From Filosporella fistucella (Eukaryota > Ascomycota > Leotiomycetes > Helotiales): DNA of 64,000 bases. Numbering within the stretch: the stretch's first letter is position 1; every line of letters begins with the position of its first letter. The stretch lies in contig JAQJZZ010000001.1 of assembly GCA_030077755.1 (NCBI GenBank), positions 930,001 to 994,000 on the forward strand. Direction: 5' to 3'. Below, piece by piece: positions 36,633-48,209 of this stretch. Under the pieces are notes generated by a model. It had not been told where the DNA came from. It was given only the letters and a program-made list of their open reading frames with translations, and searched no databases. Both the position numbers and the translations under genes were made by a program.

Positions 36633-39251
36633 TTAATACCTTTCAATAACCCACTCTCTCCTCTCCTTCTCCTCCATCGCCCCAAGAATCTCCATCTCCG
36701 CCCTTTTAACATCCACATACCTCTCCACCACTTCATTTCCAAGCACCTTTCTGACTACCTCATCAGCCTCTAATTCTTTCAGGGCCCCTTCCAAACTAAG
36801 CGGCAACATTTCCGTGACGCCCAATTCCTTCCTCTCACCTTCGTCAAGAATAGCTGGATCCTTCAGACAATCACCCCATTTCATCTCTTCTCCATCTTCT
36901 ATCCCTTTCAAACCAATTGCGATGATCGTAGCCATAGCTAAGTAGATATTCGCCATTCCATCTAGAATTTTGATCTCGAAATGTGAGTCGCTAATGTATC
37001 TCAACGCAGCTTCTTTATTCTCCGTCCCCCAACCTACCCATCTCCCACCTGCCCAGCAGCCGTCCGCCATTCGTTCGTAGCTGGCTGGATTACTGTATGT
37101 AAATGCCAGGAGTGATTTCATATGTTTCAGGATTCCAGCATAAAACGGTTTCCAGATCTTCGGATCGTTGCCGTTAGGAGAGGAAAGGGAGATATGTGCG
37201 TGATTGGCTGTGCCTGCCATCATAGGATAGGGTTTAGGGTATAGTGTTGCTCGGAGACCACGAGCAGCTGCGATGGAGGTGATAATTTCGCGGGCATGAA
37301 TGAGCGTGTCGACTGCTTCTAAAGCTGCTTTGGCAGGGAGAACGAACTCGTATTGTCCGGTGCTGGATTCGGGATGCCACGTCTCGAGGTCAATGCCAGA
37401 GAATGAAAGAGCGTCGCAGATATCTTCAATCAATTTCTTCATATCTGGGCTGTGCAATGCACGAGCGCTGTTCCATGCATGCCCCGCGGAGTCATGGAGT
37501 GGGGTGAGATGGCCTGTGGATGAGCGAGACATAAATACGATTTCTATCTCGAAACCCAGAATGAATTCTAGGTTCTGGGCATATGCTTTTTCTAATGTCT
37601 GACGGAAGATAGCTCGCGGACAGAGACTCGAGATTTTGCCGTCGCGTTCGTAGAACTCTCCTTGTACAGATGCGTAGCCGGGAGAGGGACCTGGCTGTAG
37701 AGTGGAAAATTGCGCGGTCAGGAGGTAGTCCCCTGTGGCGAAGACACCGGGGATAATGGTGTCATTTTGGAGAAGACCGAGACAGGCTCTCGTAATGCTT
37801 GTTTGGAGATGAGTGTTCTTTAAAAGGAGAAAAAGAACTCGCTTTATTGGGAAAATGCGAAGTCGTAGAGTTGATGTGTAATCGACGAATTGGAGTCTGA
37901 GGAACTTAGTCGATGGGTGCTTTGCCAAGAAAGAATTGAGAATCTGTAGATCAGAAGAAGTAGCTGGAAGAGAGCGGATTGGGATGCTTTGGGCATCAAA
38001 TGGCTTTAAGGTAAGGCGAAGGTCGTAAAGATCATTTGAAGTGTTGAAAAAGATGTCTTCGACAGCTCTCACAGCTTGTGCAACTGTTAAGGCTCCATCT
38101 CGAACATATTCAGTAAGGACCTGGAAAGTCATTTTGGGTTTTTGAAATTGAAGACTAGAGAGACTTACTATTTCTAATGCTTCTCGAACTTGAATTATAG
38201 CCAGAAGATATGTTTCCGGGAACCAATGGCCATCCGTGCTCCAGCAAATCTTCTGTGTTGGACATAATTCCAGGATCTCACGAACGACTGTCACTTGTCC
38301 ATCTTTACTCAAGAATGGGAACACCTCGCCAATATCGGCATAAACATTATCATAAACGGCAGCGAGGTACCCCGCCTCCTTCGTCCATGGATAACTCGCA
38401 TGCAGCAACACAATTGGAACAGTCGGAAACTTTCTTATGAACTCTTGTAGGTGTGAAGGAGAAGAGGTAGTAAGAGTGATATCGTTGTCACCAAGCCCTG
38501 TATGGAATTGGAATGGCTTCTTCGGTCCGGGACTTCTGGCGATCAGGTGAGCCGTCTTGCCGACTAAATAAGCATTCAGAGGTTGGTCATCTAGCCTCTT
38601 GAAATGCTTCACTCCATCTTCCTTTAATTGTGAAATTTGATCAACGAATGCAGCTCGTACTTCTTGCGTCGAAAGGATAGGAGGAATGTTCAAGCCGGTC
38701 CGGTAGCAAATAACTGATTTGAATCCCACAACATCTTCATCCTCCAGTGCATCTTTGATGACCAACTCGAATGCTTCTCTCAGTCCTGAGAATACATCAT
38801 CTGGGCTCAAGTCTCTGTTTTGCATTAACTCGTTGATGATCTCTTCCGCTACCTTCTCAATGCGAACGATTTTCTTGCATTCACTTCGAGTAAGCTTGTC
38901 ATGCCAGCTGTAATCATACACTTCATCCTTGCCGTCCAACCCATCATCGACGAGAATAGTTTCGATTCCCTCTAAGCATCGTTTCTGCCACACGTGATGT
39001 GGTTTTGCGCTCTCGATGTTTATGGCCTTGACAACGTCGTCCCAAGTAGCGGGGCAATTGAGAACATCAGACAATTGCTTGACAGCACGGATGTGTGAGA
39101 GAGTTGATGGCGTAGCTCTCATAGCATCACCATGGGCTTCAGTGGTAATGGCTAAGAGGCTGTATTTTGAAAGTGCCGATGGGATGAGAAGCGGATGAGC
39201 ATGGTTGTCGATGATAGGAGTGGTATTGATGGCTTTGATAAGATCCTCCAT
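36633..39251 (-). CDS. FluG-like amidohydrolase / type I glutamine synthetase fusion
   Basis: The frame codes for 872 codons; removing a clear 48-nt intron (38168-38121, GTAAGT..CCAG, stop-free) leaves 856 aa, about the length of Aspergillus FluG (865). Residues 1-400 are an amidohydrolase-2 domain with the metal motif DNHAHP near residue 15, HASYPW and WSTDGHWFPE. The second half is a glutamine-synthetase-like domain: FEIEIVFMS, AGTANHAHISLS and ADGCWAGGRW preceding the ATP/glutamate region. FluG acts upstream of conidiation in Aspergillus, and related fusions are known in plants (NodGS), but several paralogues occur in fungi and the role here need not be developmental. An ordinary glutamine synthetase is ruled out by the fused N-terminal half. 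The gene runs towards the large membrane-protein gene, with 184 bp between the stops. Confidence 0.9.
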   Translation of the reverse strand: MEDLIKAINTTPIIDNHAHPLLIPSALSKYSLLAITTEAHGDAMRATPSTLSHIRAVKQLSDVLNCPATWDDVVKAINIESAKPHHVWQKRCLEGIETILVDDGLDGKDEVYDYSWHDKLTRSECKKIVRIEKVAEEIINELMQNRDLSPDDVFSGLREAFELVIKDALEDEDVVGFKSVICYRTGLNIPPILSTQEVRAAFVDQISQLKEDGVKHFKRLDDQPLNAYLVGKTAHLIARSPGPKKPFQFHTGLGDNDITLTTSSPSHLQEFIRKFPTVPIVLLHASYPWTKEAGYLAAVYDNVYADIGEVFPFLSKDGQVTVVREILELCPTQKICWSTDGHWFPETYLLAIIQVREALEIVSLSSLQFQKPKMTFQVLTEYVRDGALTVAQAVRAVEDIFFNTSNDLYDLRLTLKPFDAQSIPIRSLPATSSDLQILNSFLAKHPSTKFLRLQFVDYTSTLRLRIFPIKRVLFLLLKNTHLQTSITRACLGLLQNDTIIPGVFATGDYLLTAQFSTLQPGPSPGYASVQGEFYERDGKISSLCPRAIFRQTLEKAYAQNLEFILGFEIEIVFMSRSSTGHLTPLHDSAGHAWNSARALHSPDMKKLIEDICDALSFSGIDLETWHPESSTGQYEFVLPAKAALEAVDTLIHAREIITSIAAARGLRATLYPKPYPMMAGTANHAHISLSSPNGNDPKIWKPFYAGILKHMKSLLAFTYSNPASYERMADGCWAGGRWVGWGTENKEAALRYISDSHFEIKILDGMANIYLAMATIIAIGLKGIEDGEEMKWGDCLKDPAILDEGERKELGVTEMLPLSLEGALKELEADEVVRKVLGNEVVERYVDVKRAEMEILGAMEEKERREWVIERY

Positions 39252-39905
39252 AATTGGGCTTGATTTCCAAAATTAGCTTTGTTCAATTCGATATATCTTT
39301 CACTTCTGTGAATTTGTCAAATTTTAGGTCGGCCAGACCAAATCCAATGAGCGGGTTGCAGCTCTAAGTCGTTGGTGCGGTTTTGAAGTGGTGGTTGGAT
39401 GTACAATCAAGGTGGGGGTCGGTGAGACTTCGTGTCACTTCCCCTGGCGGACGATGTCTTTGAAGCAGCAAACGGACTTCATAAGACTTTCTGACAGTAA
39501 GCCAATTGAGTTGAGCAAGTGTGTTGCTCAGGACAAGACCAATGGTGAGATTTATGTCAAATTCATGTATGAGATCCCGAAGTTCCAAGTTGAGGAGGGT
39601 TGCATATCACGTGCAAGACAACTAAATGCCTTTCTACAGCCAATCGGAGGAGGATGGTGCCTAGATCTGGATAGAGAGTCACGATACTGAGGTAAAACAG
39701 AACTCACAAAAACAATTGTGAAGCAAGAGAGCAGAATGACTGTCATCATAGGAGACATGCTAACTTAGTAGACAAGTGTCAAAAGTTTCGCATCTCAAAT
39801 ATACACCAGATTATCAAAGTGCAGTCAAGCGAAATCGTTAATTGTATGGGTATGCTGGGTATCTATGTGTGCAAGCGCCAAAATTCAAATGTACCAGTCT
39901 AGTAT
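39252..39905. other. Intergenic region upstream of the FluG-like gene
   Basis: This 650-bp spacer is the likely promoter of the FluG-like gene and the 3' flank of the next minus-strand gene. A 100-codon plus-strand frame at 39388-39690 has no recognised motif. Confidence 0.5.
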
Positions 39906-40970
39906 CTACCACTTGCTGAACCTGCTTCTCTCAGAGCCCCAGAAGGGATTCGGCTGGAATGAGTTTCGATCACCAGGTGGCTTTTCTCCTCCAACCAGCA
40001 AAGGAGCTGTATGATCGTCAACAACTGGGGAAGGAACTTTCATTTCACCTACACAAATTAGTATATTCTTGACAGTCAAGAGCAAGATTAACTCACCCCG
40101 CATGATTTCTACCGCTGATACCAAGGGCAGCAGCAATAGGAGCAGTGGTAGCAACTGTCCAAAACTCCAGTCCTTCTCTCCCGTGTCCTTCAATGGCACA
40201 CTCGGTGTTCCGAATGCAGAGCTCAGCAAGATGACCCTCACAGCAGCACCAACCCCAATTCCTCCAAGCACGAATAATCCCACAATTTGGATTCCCTTTA
40301 TCCACTTCCTATTCTTGACATGGAGATACCATACAGCGAGCGCAAAGAAGATGCAATTACCCGCGATGACTGCAATGGTGCCTGTAATGGAGATCGCTGC
40401 ATTGGATGGAGCACCCGTAGACTGGACTTCCCAAACACAGGCAATAGGTAGAGTAGGCTTGAGATCGCGCATCACGGCCAGGAGGATGAATATTCCAGAC
40501 GTGCAGGACAGGATCAAGTTGACGAACATAAAGAACTGTCTTAGCCATCTCAAGACCCAGTCACGTTTGAAGTCGTTTACCAATGCAAGGAGAGTTCCAA
40601 CATGGGTCGCCGTGGAAAGAAGAGACAACATCCAGATTATGAAGAAGTGGTAGGAGACCATACTTTTCATCTTGGCCAGACCGACACATTGAATACCGAG
40701 GCCAGTAATGACTTGTTGATCAGACAAGGAGAGAAGTAGCTTTCGAATAACTTTTGCTTCGGATTTGCGAGTTACTTCATGCAACACGATAATCAGAGAC
40801 ATGATGAGCGAGATGCCAGCTGTGATGATGAAGGAGAGAAGGACCTATGTCATAGTTAATCGGCTTCCAATTATTGATCTGAAAGTTCATCCACTTACAC
40901 CTGCACCAGCAACGCCCGCATCGCTCGCCGTGTCATCGGGAATAACAGAACAATTGAACGTGCTTGCCAT
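39906..40970 (-). CDS. Polytopic membrane protein of unknown function, 320 aa
   Basis: Exons 40970-40899, 40844-40097 and 40048-39906 give 320 aa. The first join restores DAGVAGAGVLLSFIITAG, a fungal pattern in which a short Cys-containing N-terminus (FNCSVIPDD) leads into the first span. The second intron is 48 nt, in frame and stop-free, so an unspliced reading adds 16 residues. About six or seven spans are seen: 25-46, 77-100, 108-130, 155-178, 188-212 and 230-250. The C-terminal tail is polar and Pro-rich (GEKPPGDRNSFQPNPFWG), probably cytosolic. The arrangement could suit a receptor-like protein, but I recognise no family and make no functional claim. Confidence 0.82.
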
Positions 40971-42233
40971 CTTTGCTCTGCAAACCCAAATCCAAAAATC
41001 GAGTATGAAGAATACGCAATTAAAGAAAAAGAGTCGTCGTCGAGATATTGTGGGATTTTCAGGAGATCGCCACGCTATATTATCGCATGGAGATCGCTAT
41101 ATGCTGATGTGGCGGAGCATCTCCCGGCAGGGATATCAGCCATGCGATCGTAAGCGCTCCTTGTATTCGCGACACGCTTTCCCCCTGAAACAGGCTTGTC
41201 TCCCTGAACGATGGTCTTGGCTTATTCAATGGTTGGGCAGCCGTCGATAAATGTTCAGCGCATCGCTGAGATCATTTCTGTTTGTGATTTTGTGGGACGA
41301 TCTGGGGAGTATTTGGGACGAGTCACGTGAGACGGCGCCTGAGCTTCGAGACTGGCTGATATATTGTTCGACTTTGACATTTTTTGTACCAGAAGTGTGA
41401 GATATTCTGACAAGAAACTTGGAGAGTCGTAATTTCGGGATGCACCCTCGATGACCATGGGCATTGGCTGCAAGTCTTGAATCTCGAAAGTCATTGTTGG
41501 GATTCGAGACAATAATCGGATTGTTCAAGACACTTGGTATCGGGGAGTAACTGATTGAGAACCCTTTTTCTTTTACAACTCGTATCAGATACTGTAAGAA
41601 ATTCTTATAGGTGAAGACTCTTAGCAACTCGTGATTGTCATACATACTCTCGTCAAGAATAGACACCGGATGCCCAGTGTTCAAGCACCACAACTTCTTG
41701 CTACTTGAAACGAATCGCACTACGGATGCACATAATCGATATGTTCAGGAGTACAAACAATGTGTTAATTAATCTCTTTGGTGATTTCAGACTCCGACCT
41801 CGTTTGAATCACAGTGCGGCAATATTAACCCCTGGTTAAGTAGGCAATTAACCCCGTCCAAGAAACGAAAACTCTGCGATACTAAGTTTTAGGCCCTATT
41901 GTTGTGAAAATATCGTATAATACAGATACAAGCAGGCTTGATTTCATAAAACCCAAAGAAATTTTGGCTCCTGAGAATAATTGGTGGACTTCCGATAATC
42001 TCTGTAGTTTAGTGGAGTAAATATTTGACGCTAGAATTTCCAATAACGTCCGACTCGTCTTCCTGCTTGTACGGATTTCACTATCCTTACTACATATAAG
42101 CAGCGGCCTCGAAACAACTAGCCTCTAGCATTTTCAGTCCCAGGATGTAAAACCACCCGGAATAGGAACAGATACAAAAGGCTCGCAAGTAAAACCACGC
42201 CCGGAACTGGAAGTCACCAATCTCTCCACTCCT
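40971..42233. other. 1.26 kb spacer, AT-rich right half
   Basis: Apart from the doubtful frame at 41226-41720, listed separately, no gene is recognised. The interval 41730-42120 is AT-rich and dense in stops on both strands, like decayed or non-coding sequence. A box-A-like TAGTTTAGTGG at about 42005 was considered for a tRNA and rejected. Confidence 0.45.
41226..41720 (-). CDS. Doubtful hypothetical protein, 164 codons
   Basis: An uninterrupted 164-codon frame beginning MRFVSSSKKLWCLNTGHP. It has Ser/Arg/Asn-rich composition, no membrane span and no motif that I recognise, and the second half looks like random translation. It could be a species-specific gene, a relic of an exon, or chance. 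Its length in fairly AT-rich DNA is the only support. Confidence 0.25.
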   Translation of the reverse strand: MRFVSSSKKLWCLNTGHPVSILDESMYDNHELLRVFTYKNFLQYLIRVVKEKGFSISYSPIPSVLNNPIIVSNPNNDFRDSRLAANAHGHRGCIPKLRLSKFLVRISHTSGTKNVKVEQYISQSRSSGAVSRDSSQILPRSSHKITNRNDLSDALNIYRRLPNH

Positions 42234-42905
42234 CTAATTCAACCACTCATCAACCTCACTCTTCTTCTCGCCGCCCTCCAGAGCTACGATCTCCCTCCTC
42301 AACACATCCGCTTTGAAAGCCTTAAAAGCCTTCTCAATCCTCTTCTGACTCTCAGGGTCACTCGTGATACTCCTTTTCGCAGCATAAGAACCACTCAACA
42401 ATCCCAACTCACCACCTACAAACAAACCACCAGCTGAGAAGAGCATATATGCTGCTACATCGCCTAGCGTAGTAGGTTTGAGAAAGGGTGTGAGATCTGG
42501 TAGTGCTTCTGTTCTTCACATTAATAACAATTTCAAAGTCGATTTCATTTTCGGTCTGGAACTTATCGTGCAGATATACACTAAAAATAAAATGAGATGC
42601 AATGAAATAGATAGGGATCACTAACCAGTTCTCCCACCCGCAAACTGGATATGCGTAGGTCTTTCCATCGCCCTAAAAGCCGTGAAATACTCTTTCCTCG
42701 CTTTCCGAACTCTGAACGCAAGAGCAACGCCTAATCCCAGCCCCACGAGCGAGCCAACAGTAGTGAAAGTGCCGAATCGCTGGGCAGCGTTATTTAGAGT
42801 ATCGCGGTCGGATTGCTGGAGATCATGCTTCATGTGATCTTCCGCTAATTGGGCGAGTTCCTTGCTCGCATTCTTTCGGGAGAAGGCGAAGGAGTCGAGA
42901 GACAT
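42234..42905 (-). CDS. Small conserved fungal membrane protein, 184 aa
   Basis: Exons 42905-42626 and 42508-42234 join over a 117-nt intron to restore FAGGRTEALPDLTPFLKPTTLGDV. The start MSLDSFAFSRKNASKELAQL is the last in-frame ATG of an open stretch and begins the hydrophilic helical N-terminus. Two Gly-rich spans are visible: TTVGSLVGLGLGVALAFRV (about 47-65) and AAYMLFSAGGLFVGGELGLLSG (about 118-140), each followed by basic residues (RKARKEY, AAKRS). The C-terminus is a charged amphipathic helix (RIEKAFKAFKADVLRREI). The Gly-rich paired spans suggest an organelle, perhaps mitochondrial, membrane protein. It looks like a single-copy conserved fungal protein without a name; function unknown. 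Confidence 0.85.
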
Positions 42906-43164
42906 TTTCGGAGATTGGGGCGTGGGAGTGAGAATTAGGATAGATAGGAAGGGGCGGGTTAGAAGTTGAATTGGGCTTGTGTTGTTATGAATATTTACGG
43001 ATGATGGGACAGTCTCGACATACGACGATGACGTCGATAGCCTAAAATTCGTGATCACGTGGTACTGTAGTAGCTAAATTGCGATTGCACAAGTGTTCCG
43101 CTCTGAGTTGATATAGCATTGTGCTGCTCAATGTCCCCAAGGTTTTGCCTATCTTGTGCAACAT

Positions 43165-44603
43165 TCAATCCCAGTTTTCTTTATTTTTGAGGCTGTAAGT
43201 CTCAAATCGAACTCCTTCTTCCTTACCCCACACCTCCTCATCTATACTGACTACCGAATTCCATCCTCTAATCAAAGATCTCCAGTAACATGCTTCCGAT
43301 GCTGGTGACAGATAGCCAGCTTCTACAACCATCTTCCTTTGTCTATTTGCCATTCCCTCCGCTATACTTGAATGTGATTGTAACCATTCAACAGTCTGCT
43401 CCAAATCTGCCCAGTCAGGGTCGACAAATATAATGTTGGCTTCTGATGGGCTATAGCTTTCGGGCCATCTTGGATTTCGTCCAGCTCCCGCTTTCGAGTT
43501 TGCTGAAGGCGAGAACGGCAGAGATGAGGAGAATAATGGACGCATAAGATGAGTATTATGCATCATATATGTCACAGGTGGGGTAATAATGATCGATCCG
43601 CAAGCTTGATGGTATTGCAGGCGTCCGGAATACGTGACTCCCTGGACAGTTGAGTATAATCCCACAATAATGATTCCAAACTCACCTCCGTGTATATAAT
43701 ATATTTATACTTGCAAAAGTCCTCAACCCTTATAGCATTAGAAGCGTTCACAGCATTTGACTCCCAGTCCAGAGTAGCTACATCTGCCCAATGCTTCCCT
43801 TTGGCGGCTGCCAACAATTTAGGTCTAAGCGCTATATTTTCAATTGAGTTGAAATGAGCTGTTCCTCTCCAGGCAACTTTATCAATTTTTTCATCCCATG
43901 TTATTCCCTTCTCGACTCGGTCGATATTTGCAAGTGCTTCATCCACAGTGCCAATAAAAGGGAGCGGCCATGACCAGAAACTGAAATGTGGCATTACCCA
44001 GTCTTTCCTCTGATGATTGGGATCGTTCGATCGGGAGAAGGACCAGGCATTCTGGTGGGGTGTGTCGAGGATTGTCAGAGTGAAAATAGTATCTGGAAGA
44101 GGTTCTGGAGAGGTCACGATGGCTCGATGTATTTGCTGGAGGACAGCGTCGCGTTCCTAGGTGGATTAGCCTTGCGAGAGGGAAATGATGGAAGCCATAC
44201 AAATCGCATATGTTTTGCGGGCTTATGTTCCGAGGTGATGATATAAAGCTTTAGCACCGTCAGGCATCCTGTATGTCTGCAGATGTGCTAATCAAACCTT
44301 CCCATTCCGTATTCTCCCCTGCACCAGCCCAGTATAATCATCTGGCTCCTTCTCAAGTTTAAATGGTCCCCGCGCAACAGCCCTATCAATCTCTTTGTCT
44401 AACAGCGGAAAGTAAGTTCTGCATTGTTGTTCGGTCAGCGAGGATGATTCGAGTGTATATTTCGCAGGGTACTTGGTCATAAGCTGAGGGAATAGTATTC
44501 GAAATCTATTTGAAGCTGTTAACACGTTGAAGCAATTGAGAATCAAGATTCCAGCGAAGACGCAGCAGACGATCTGAATCGTTATCCTGCGCAGACGCGC
44601 CAT
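43165..44603 (-). CDS. GT90 (CAP10-type) glycosyltransferase, type II membrane protein
   Basis: Exons 44603-44298, 44248-44201, 44156-43686 and 43641-43165 give 433 aa. Three short introns (44-49 nt) are removed in phase 0, restoring NGKLYIITSEHKPAKHMRFERDAV and IIYTEGVTYSGRLQYH. Residues 8-26 (IQIVCCVFAGILILNCFNV) are a signal anchor after the basic start MARLRR, as in Golgi-type transferases. The catalytic half shows GT90 landmarks: MPHFSFWSWP, KVAWRGTAHF, CKYKYIIYTEGVTYSGRL with the Ser-Gly-Arg element that contacts the nucleotide sugar, and QACGSIIITPP. Fungal members include the capsule xylosyltransferase Cap10-type proteins, so a role in glycan or polysaccharide assembly is likely; donor and acceptor cannot be told from sequence. 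The 48-nt second exon is easily missed. Confidence 0.88.
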
Positions 44604-45310
44604 GCTGTAGGTGCATCAAGAATATGTATTTTTGATTCTGCCATGAAATTGCATAGTATTCGGAGACGTATGAAAGATGCCATGGTTGTATCCTGTATTT
44701 AATTTCGAGAAGGAAATGAACAGCCTAATACTCAATTTCCACCAATGGTTGCCGACTCGGAACCTACTGAAAGTATGCGATTCACAATTTTTGAGAATTG
44801 TTTCGAATACATTGATTTCAAGAAATGCGGGGAAGATGACGGGATTGTCTAAGTTGACGAAGCATCCAAGTGTGGAGGGAGGAAGTACCTCACTAAGATT
44901 GGGGATTCGACACAGAAAGGCTCGCTTACACGTGACTTTGAAGATATTAAGTTGTCTAACTCAGCCCTCCACCATACTTGGACTCACACCTTCCTGTTTT
45001 ATACACATCTTGAGAATACCAACTTGGCGTCAATCTTCATACTAGCATCCTTCTAGATCCTATAATTATGATCTCGTCTGCTGCCCACCTCTGGCATGTT
45101 TTTCTTTAGTGGTAAGGATTTCCATTCCAAACGACAAGATTTTGATTGTCATCCTTACACTCAAAAGGAAAGTTCTAATGGTGAGTTCAAAATATCACAG
45201 AAGTATGTTCTACATCTATCGTGTATTGATCATCTAATCCTGTTTGTATTGCATGCCCCGCTTGTCCCCCTCTTGCCCAAAGTCTTAGCAAATAGGCATA
45301 TTAGCTAGTC
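44604..45310. other. Spacer upstream of the GT90 gene
   Basis: Nothing recognisable lies in these 700 bp apart from the presumed GT90 promoter and the 3' end of the phosphate permease gene. Confidence 0.55.
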
Positions 45311-47085
45311 CTAGAATTGTGGTGCATTCAAACTCATAACCATCAAAATTCCCGAGATCAATCCAGCAACCGGTAGAGTAAGAACCCATCCGCCAAAAAT
45401 GAATGCAACTTGTCTCCAGTTCACAGCTCGTATGTTGTAGTTCATAAGAGCGACGCCAATTGTCGCACCAGTTAGACACTGAGTAGTACTGACCGGAAGC
45501 CCCAATCTCGAGGCCAAGAGGACAGTGATAGCTGCACCAAGTTCCATTGAGAAGCCGCGCGTTGGAGAAAGTTGCGTAATCTTGTTGCCAAGGGAGCGGA
45601 TAATGTGGTATCCAAATACCCAGAAACCAAACCCAAGCAGGAAACCAGCCACAACAAGCATCCAGACTGGAGTAGGTGATCTGGTGTTAACCACACCGGC
45701 TTCGTAGGTTTGATAAGCTGCACTCCAGGGCCCGACAGCATTGGCAACGTCGTTGGATCCGTGAGCGATGGACATCAACATTGCAGATGCGACTTGAGGA
45801 TAAGTCCAGAGATGCTCGACTCTGTTATCGTAGCGGACTGCTAACTTATGAGTCTTGGCGAGGTGAGCAGATTCGTGGGAAACACAGTCTCTTGCAACCC
45901 CTTGCAAGGCAAGGAATTTGGTCCAAGCCCAGAGACGTTGTGGATGGTATATGGACAAATGGGCAGTTGGTGCGAGAAATCGCTCCCGAGGCGTTATTGG
46001 TCCTTTCTTTCTTGGTCGTGGAATTGAGGTTTGTTCAATGTCCGTGGCAGTTGTGGGAGAATCGGGAATTTTGCCGTTGTCGCTATTTTCAGGGGCAACT
46101 ACTTTCTCTAACTTCTCTTTCGACGGTGGAGTATCGGTGACATCCTCGCGATAAGCATTCTCATAATAATCGGTCACAACTTCTCCATTCGAATCTCCAG
46201 GCCAGTACAACCAAGGGTCGTCTTTCTTGAGCATGGGTCCCAATGGAATGTGCCAGATGCGAAGTCTAGCATCGCCTTTGATCAATTTCCTGTGAAAGTA
46301 TGGCATGAAGAAAATATAGGCGATAGCAAGCACACCGAAGAAGACTCCAAGAATGATTCCCACTGCCTTGCCCGCTCCAAATTCTTCTAGGGAAGGAGCT
46401 GTTGGAGCTTCAACAATGATGAACAGAGCAAGCATGGAAGCTGTGAAAGCCAGGTAGAATGGGATGAATCTCAAGGCCCACTTCAAGGGTTCTGCACGTT
46501 CAAGGACGGCATATTTGACGGTGCCAAAAATGAGAGCAGACATTGCTCCTGCAATTAGAGGAGCAATACCCCAGGAAGCAGCGACTTGAGAAACACTTCC
46601 CGACTCCCATGCCCATTTGACGGGAGCCTCTGCTGCGAAGCCGACACCGATTAAAGCGCCCACGATGGTCTGAGTCGTTGAAACCGGAAGTCCAAGACGA
46701 GTTGCAACCATCAGCCAAGTGGCACTTCCAACTTCTGCACATGTCATCGCAAGTATCAACACGCCGGGCCGGCCTTCGAAACGGTCAATAGAAATGATAC
46801 CATTTTTTATGGTAGAAGTGACGCGAGCACCAAGCGCCACGGCTCCGACGAATTCTGTGATAATGGAGAGGAAACCAACTTGAACCATTGTCAATGTTCG
46901 AGCCGCTACTGAGGTGGCATAAGAGTTGGCAACATCGTTGGCTCCATTACCGAAAGCACTGAAGCAGAAGGCTATGGTAATGATGGCCAATAGCCACTAC
47001 ATGATATCAGCAACATGACAGAGGATGTTTTGTGGGAAATGTGACATTGAGTTCCGCTTACATCATACTGGCTGAGAACCGCCAT
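45311..47085 (-). CDS. pho-4: PiT-family sodium/phosphate symporter (PHO-4/Pho89 type)
   Basis: A 24-nt first exon (47085-47062, MAVLSQYD) and a second exon 46996-45311 give 569 aa, near the 574-590 aa of yeast Pho89 and Neurospora PHO-4. The protein imports inorganic phosphate, in characterised relatives with sodium, at the plasma membrane and usually at alkaline pH. The family's inverted repeat is evident: GNGANDVANSYATSVAART near residue 22 and HGSNDVANAVGPWSAAY near residue 425, together with the paired RLGLPVSTTQT and RLGLPVSTTQC segments. About twelve hydrophobic segments flank a hydrophilic central loop of about 150 residues (near 245-395) rich in Asp, Lys, Pro and Thr. Phosphate-starvation control is known for the family; I did not identify a specific promoter site here. 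Confidence 0.95.
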
Positions 47086-48209
47086 GTTCTCGGTATAGGT
47101 GAAATAGATTGCCGGAGTAGGAAGTTTGGATCGGTTTGGACCGAATTAGTCCTATGATTTAAGGTTCGACTTGATTAACAACGACGCTGAAGTGTACCTT
47201 CTTATCTAACTTATATGTCAAGTGTTGCCAACATCTCCAAAGCTCGAAAAGCCTTCAGCCTCGGGCCCGCGTTGACGTTGAGCCAGTGAAAGTGTGGCCC
47301 AAGGAATCCCAAGCCACTACGATCCATAATTCCAAGAACCCCCAACTACTGCAAACATGACCCTGACAGAAAACGTGCCTCTACACGAATCTTTCATTGG
47401 TTCCTTGGAATGTGTAAAAATGCTGAAGAGTGAGAAAAACCAAACTGATATCAAGATGAAGGAGGCGAAGTATGTCACCGTCTATATATTATCGGGACAT
47501 GAGGGTATACCAAGATGTGCCAATACGCCGACCATTGATCTTCCCGAGCGGGATTGAAAAAAATATGAGAAAATACGTAATCTGATTGCAAGCAATGTCT
47601 GGCTTCACCGGAGCGTGCGTGCTGAATACAGCGAATAATAGGATGAAACGACGTTAATCAAATTACCAACCCAAGGTTTGGTCTCCCTTGATACCGCGAC
47701 TTGGATGCCGGGTCCTAATGGCATAAAGAGTCTTCAGAGACACAACCCCCTGTCTTAAAATATACAACAAATGTAGAATAGACAGTAATTTTCTAATCGA
47801 GAAAAGAGAGAGATCGCACCGCAGGGATAAGTGAGTAAGCCAGGTAGATTCCATCTGAGCAAGTCTTGAAAATTTCTGATACTTCAACACAGAAGGAAAT
47901 CTTGGAGGGGAATTGCTCATATTAATGCCCATTACGAGAAACAATAATTTGTCCCAAAATGCTGATACATTTTCGGACCCATTCAGTCTTCCTAAATTAT
48001 ACTTGAAGTCGACTACAACTTAACTATTGCCTCTGTCCCACAACTCTATTTAAGCCAAGCCTCACTGCGACAAGGGTTTGAATTGCGGGGTGAGGCTGAG
48101 TCAGCCTCTATGCCAGATTCATCCCACAGTTTTTGTCCATTTGTTCTGCTCAAGCTTCTCCAATACAGTCAAATGTGAAGACAAATTCAGCCACCACGAT
48201 GTCAAAAGC
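47086..48209. other. Divergent promoter region
   Basis: This 1.1-kb spacer lies between the divergent permease and Zn2Cys6 regulator genes. No gene is recognised. It probably holds both promoters. Confidence 0.55.

Noticed and set aside
41995..42070. tRNA-like box A (TAGTTTAGTGG)
   Set aside because: No GGTTCGANTCC-type box B and no cloverleaf pairing can be drawn downstream.
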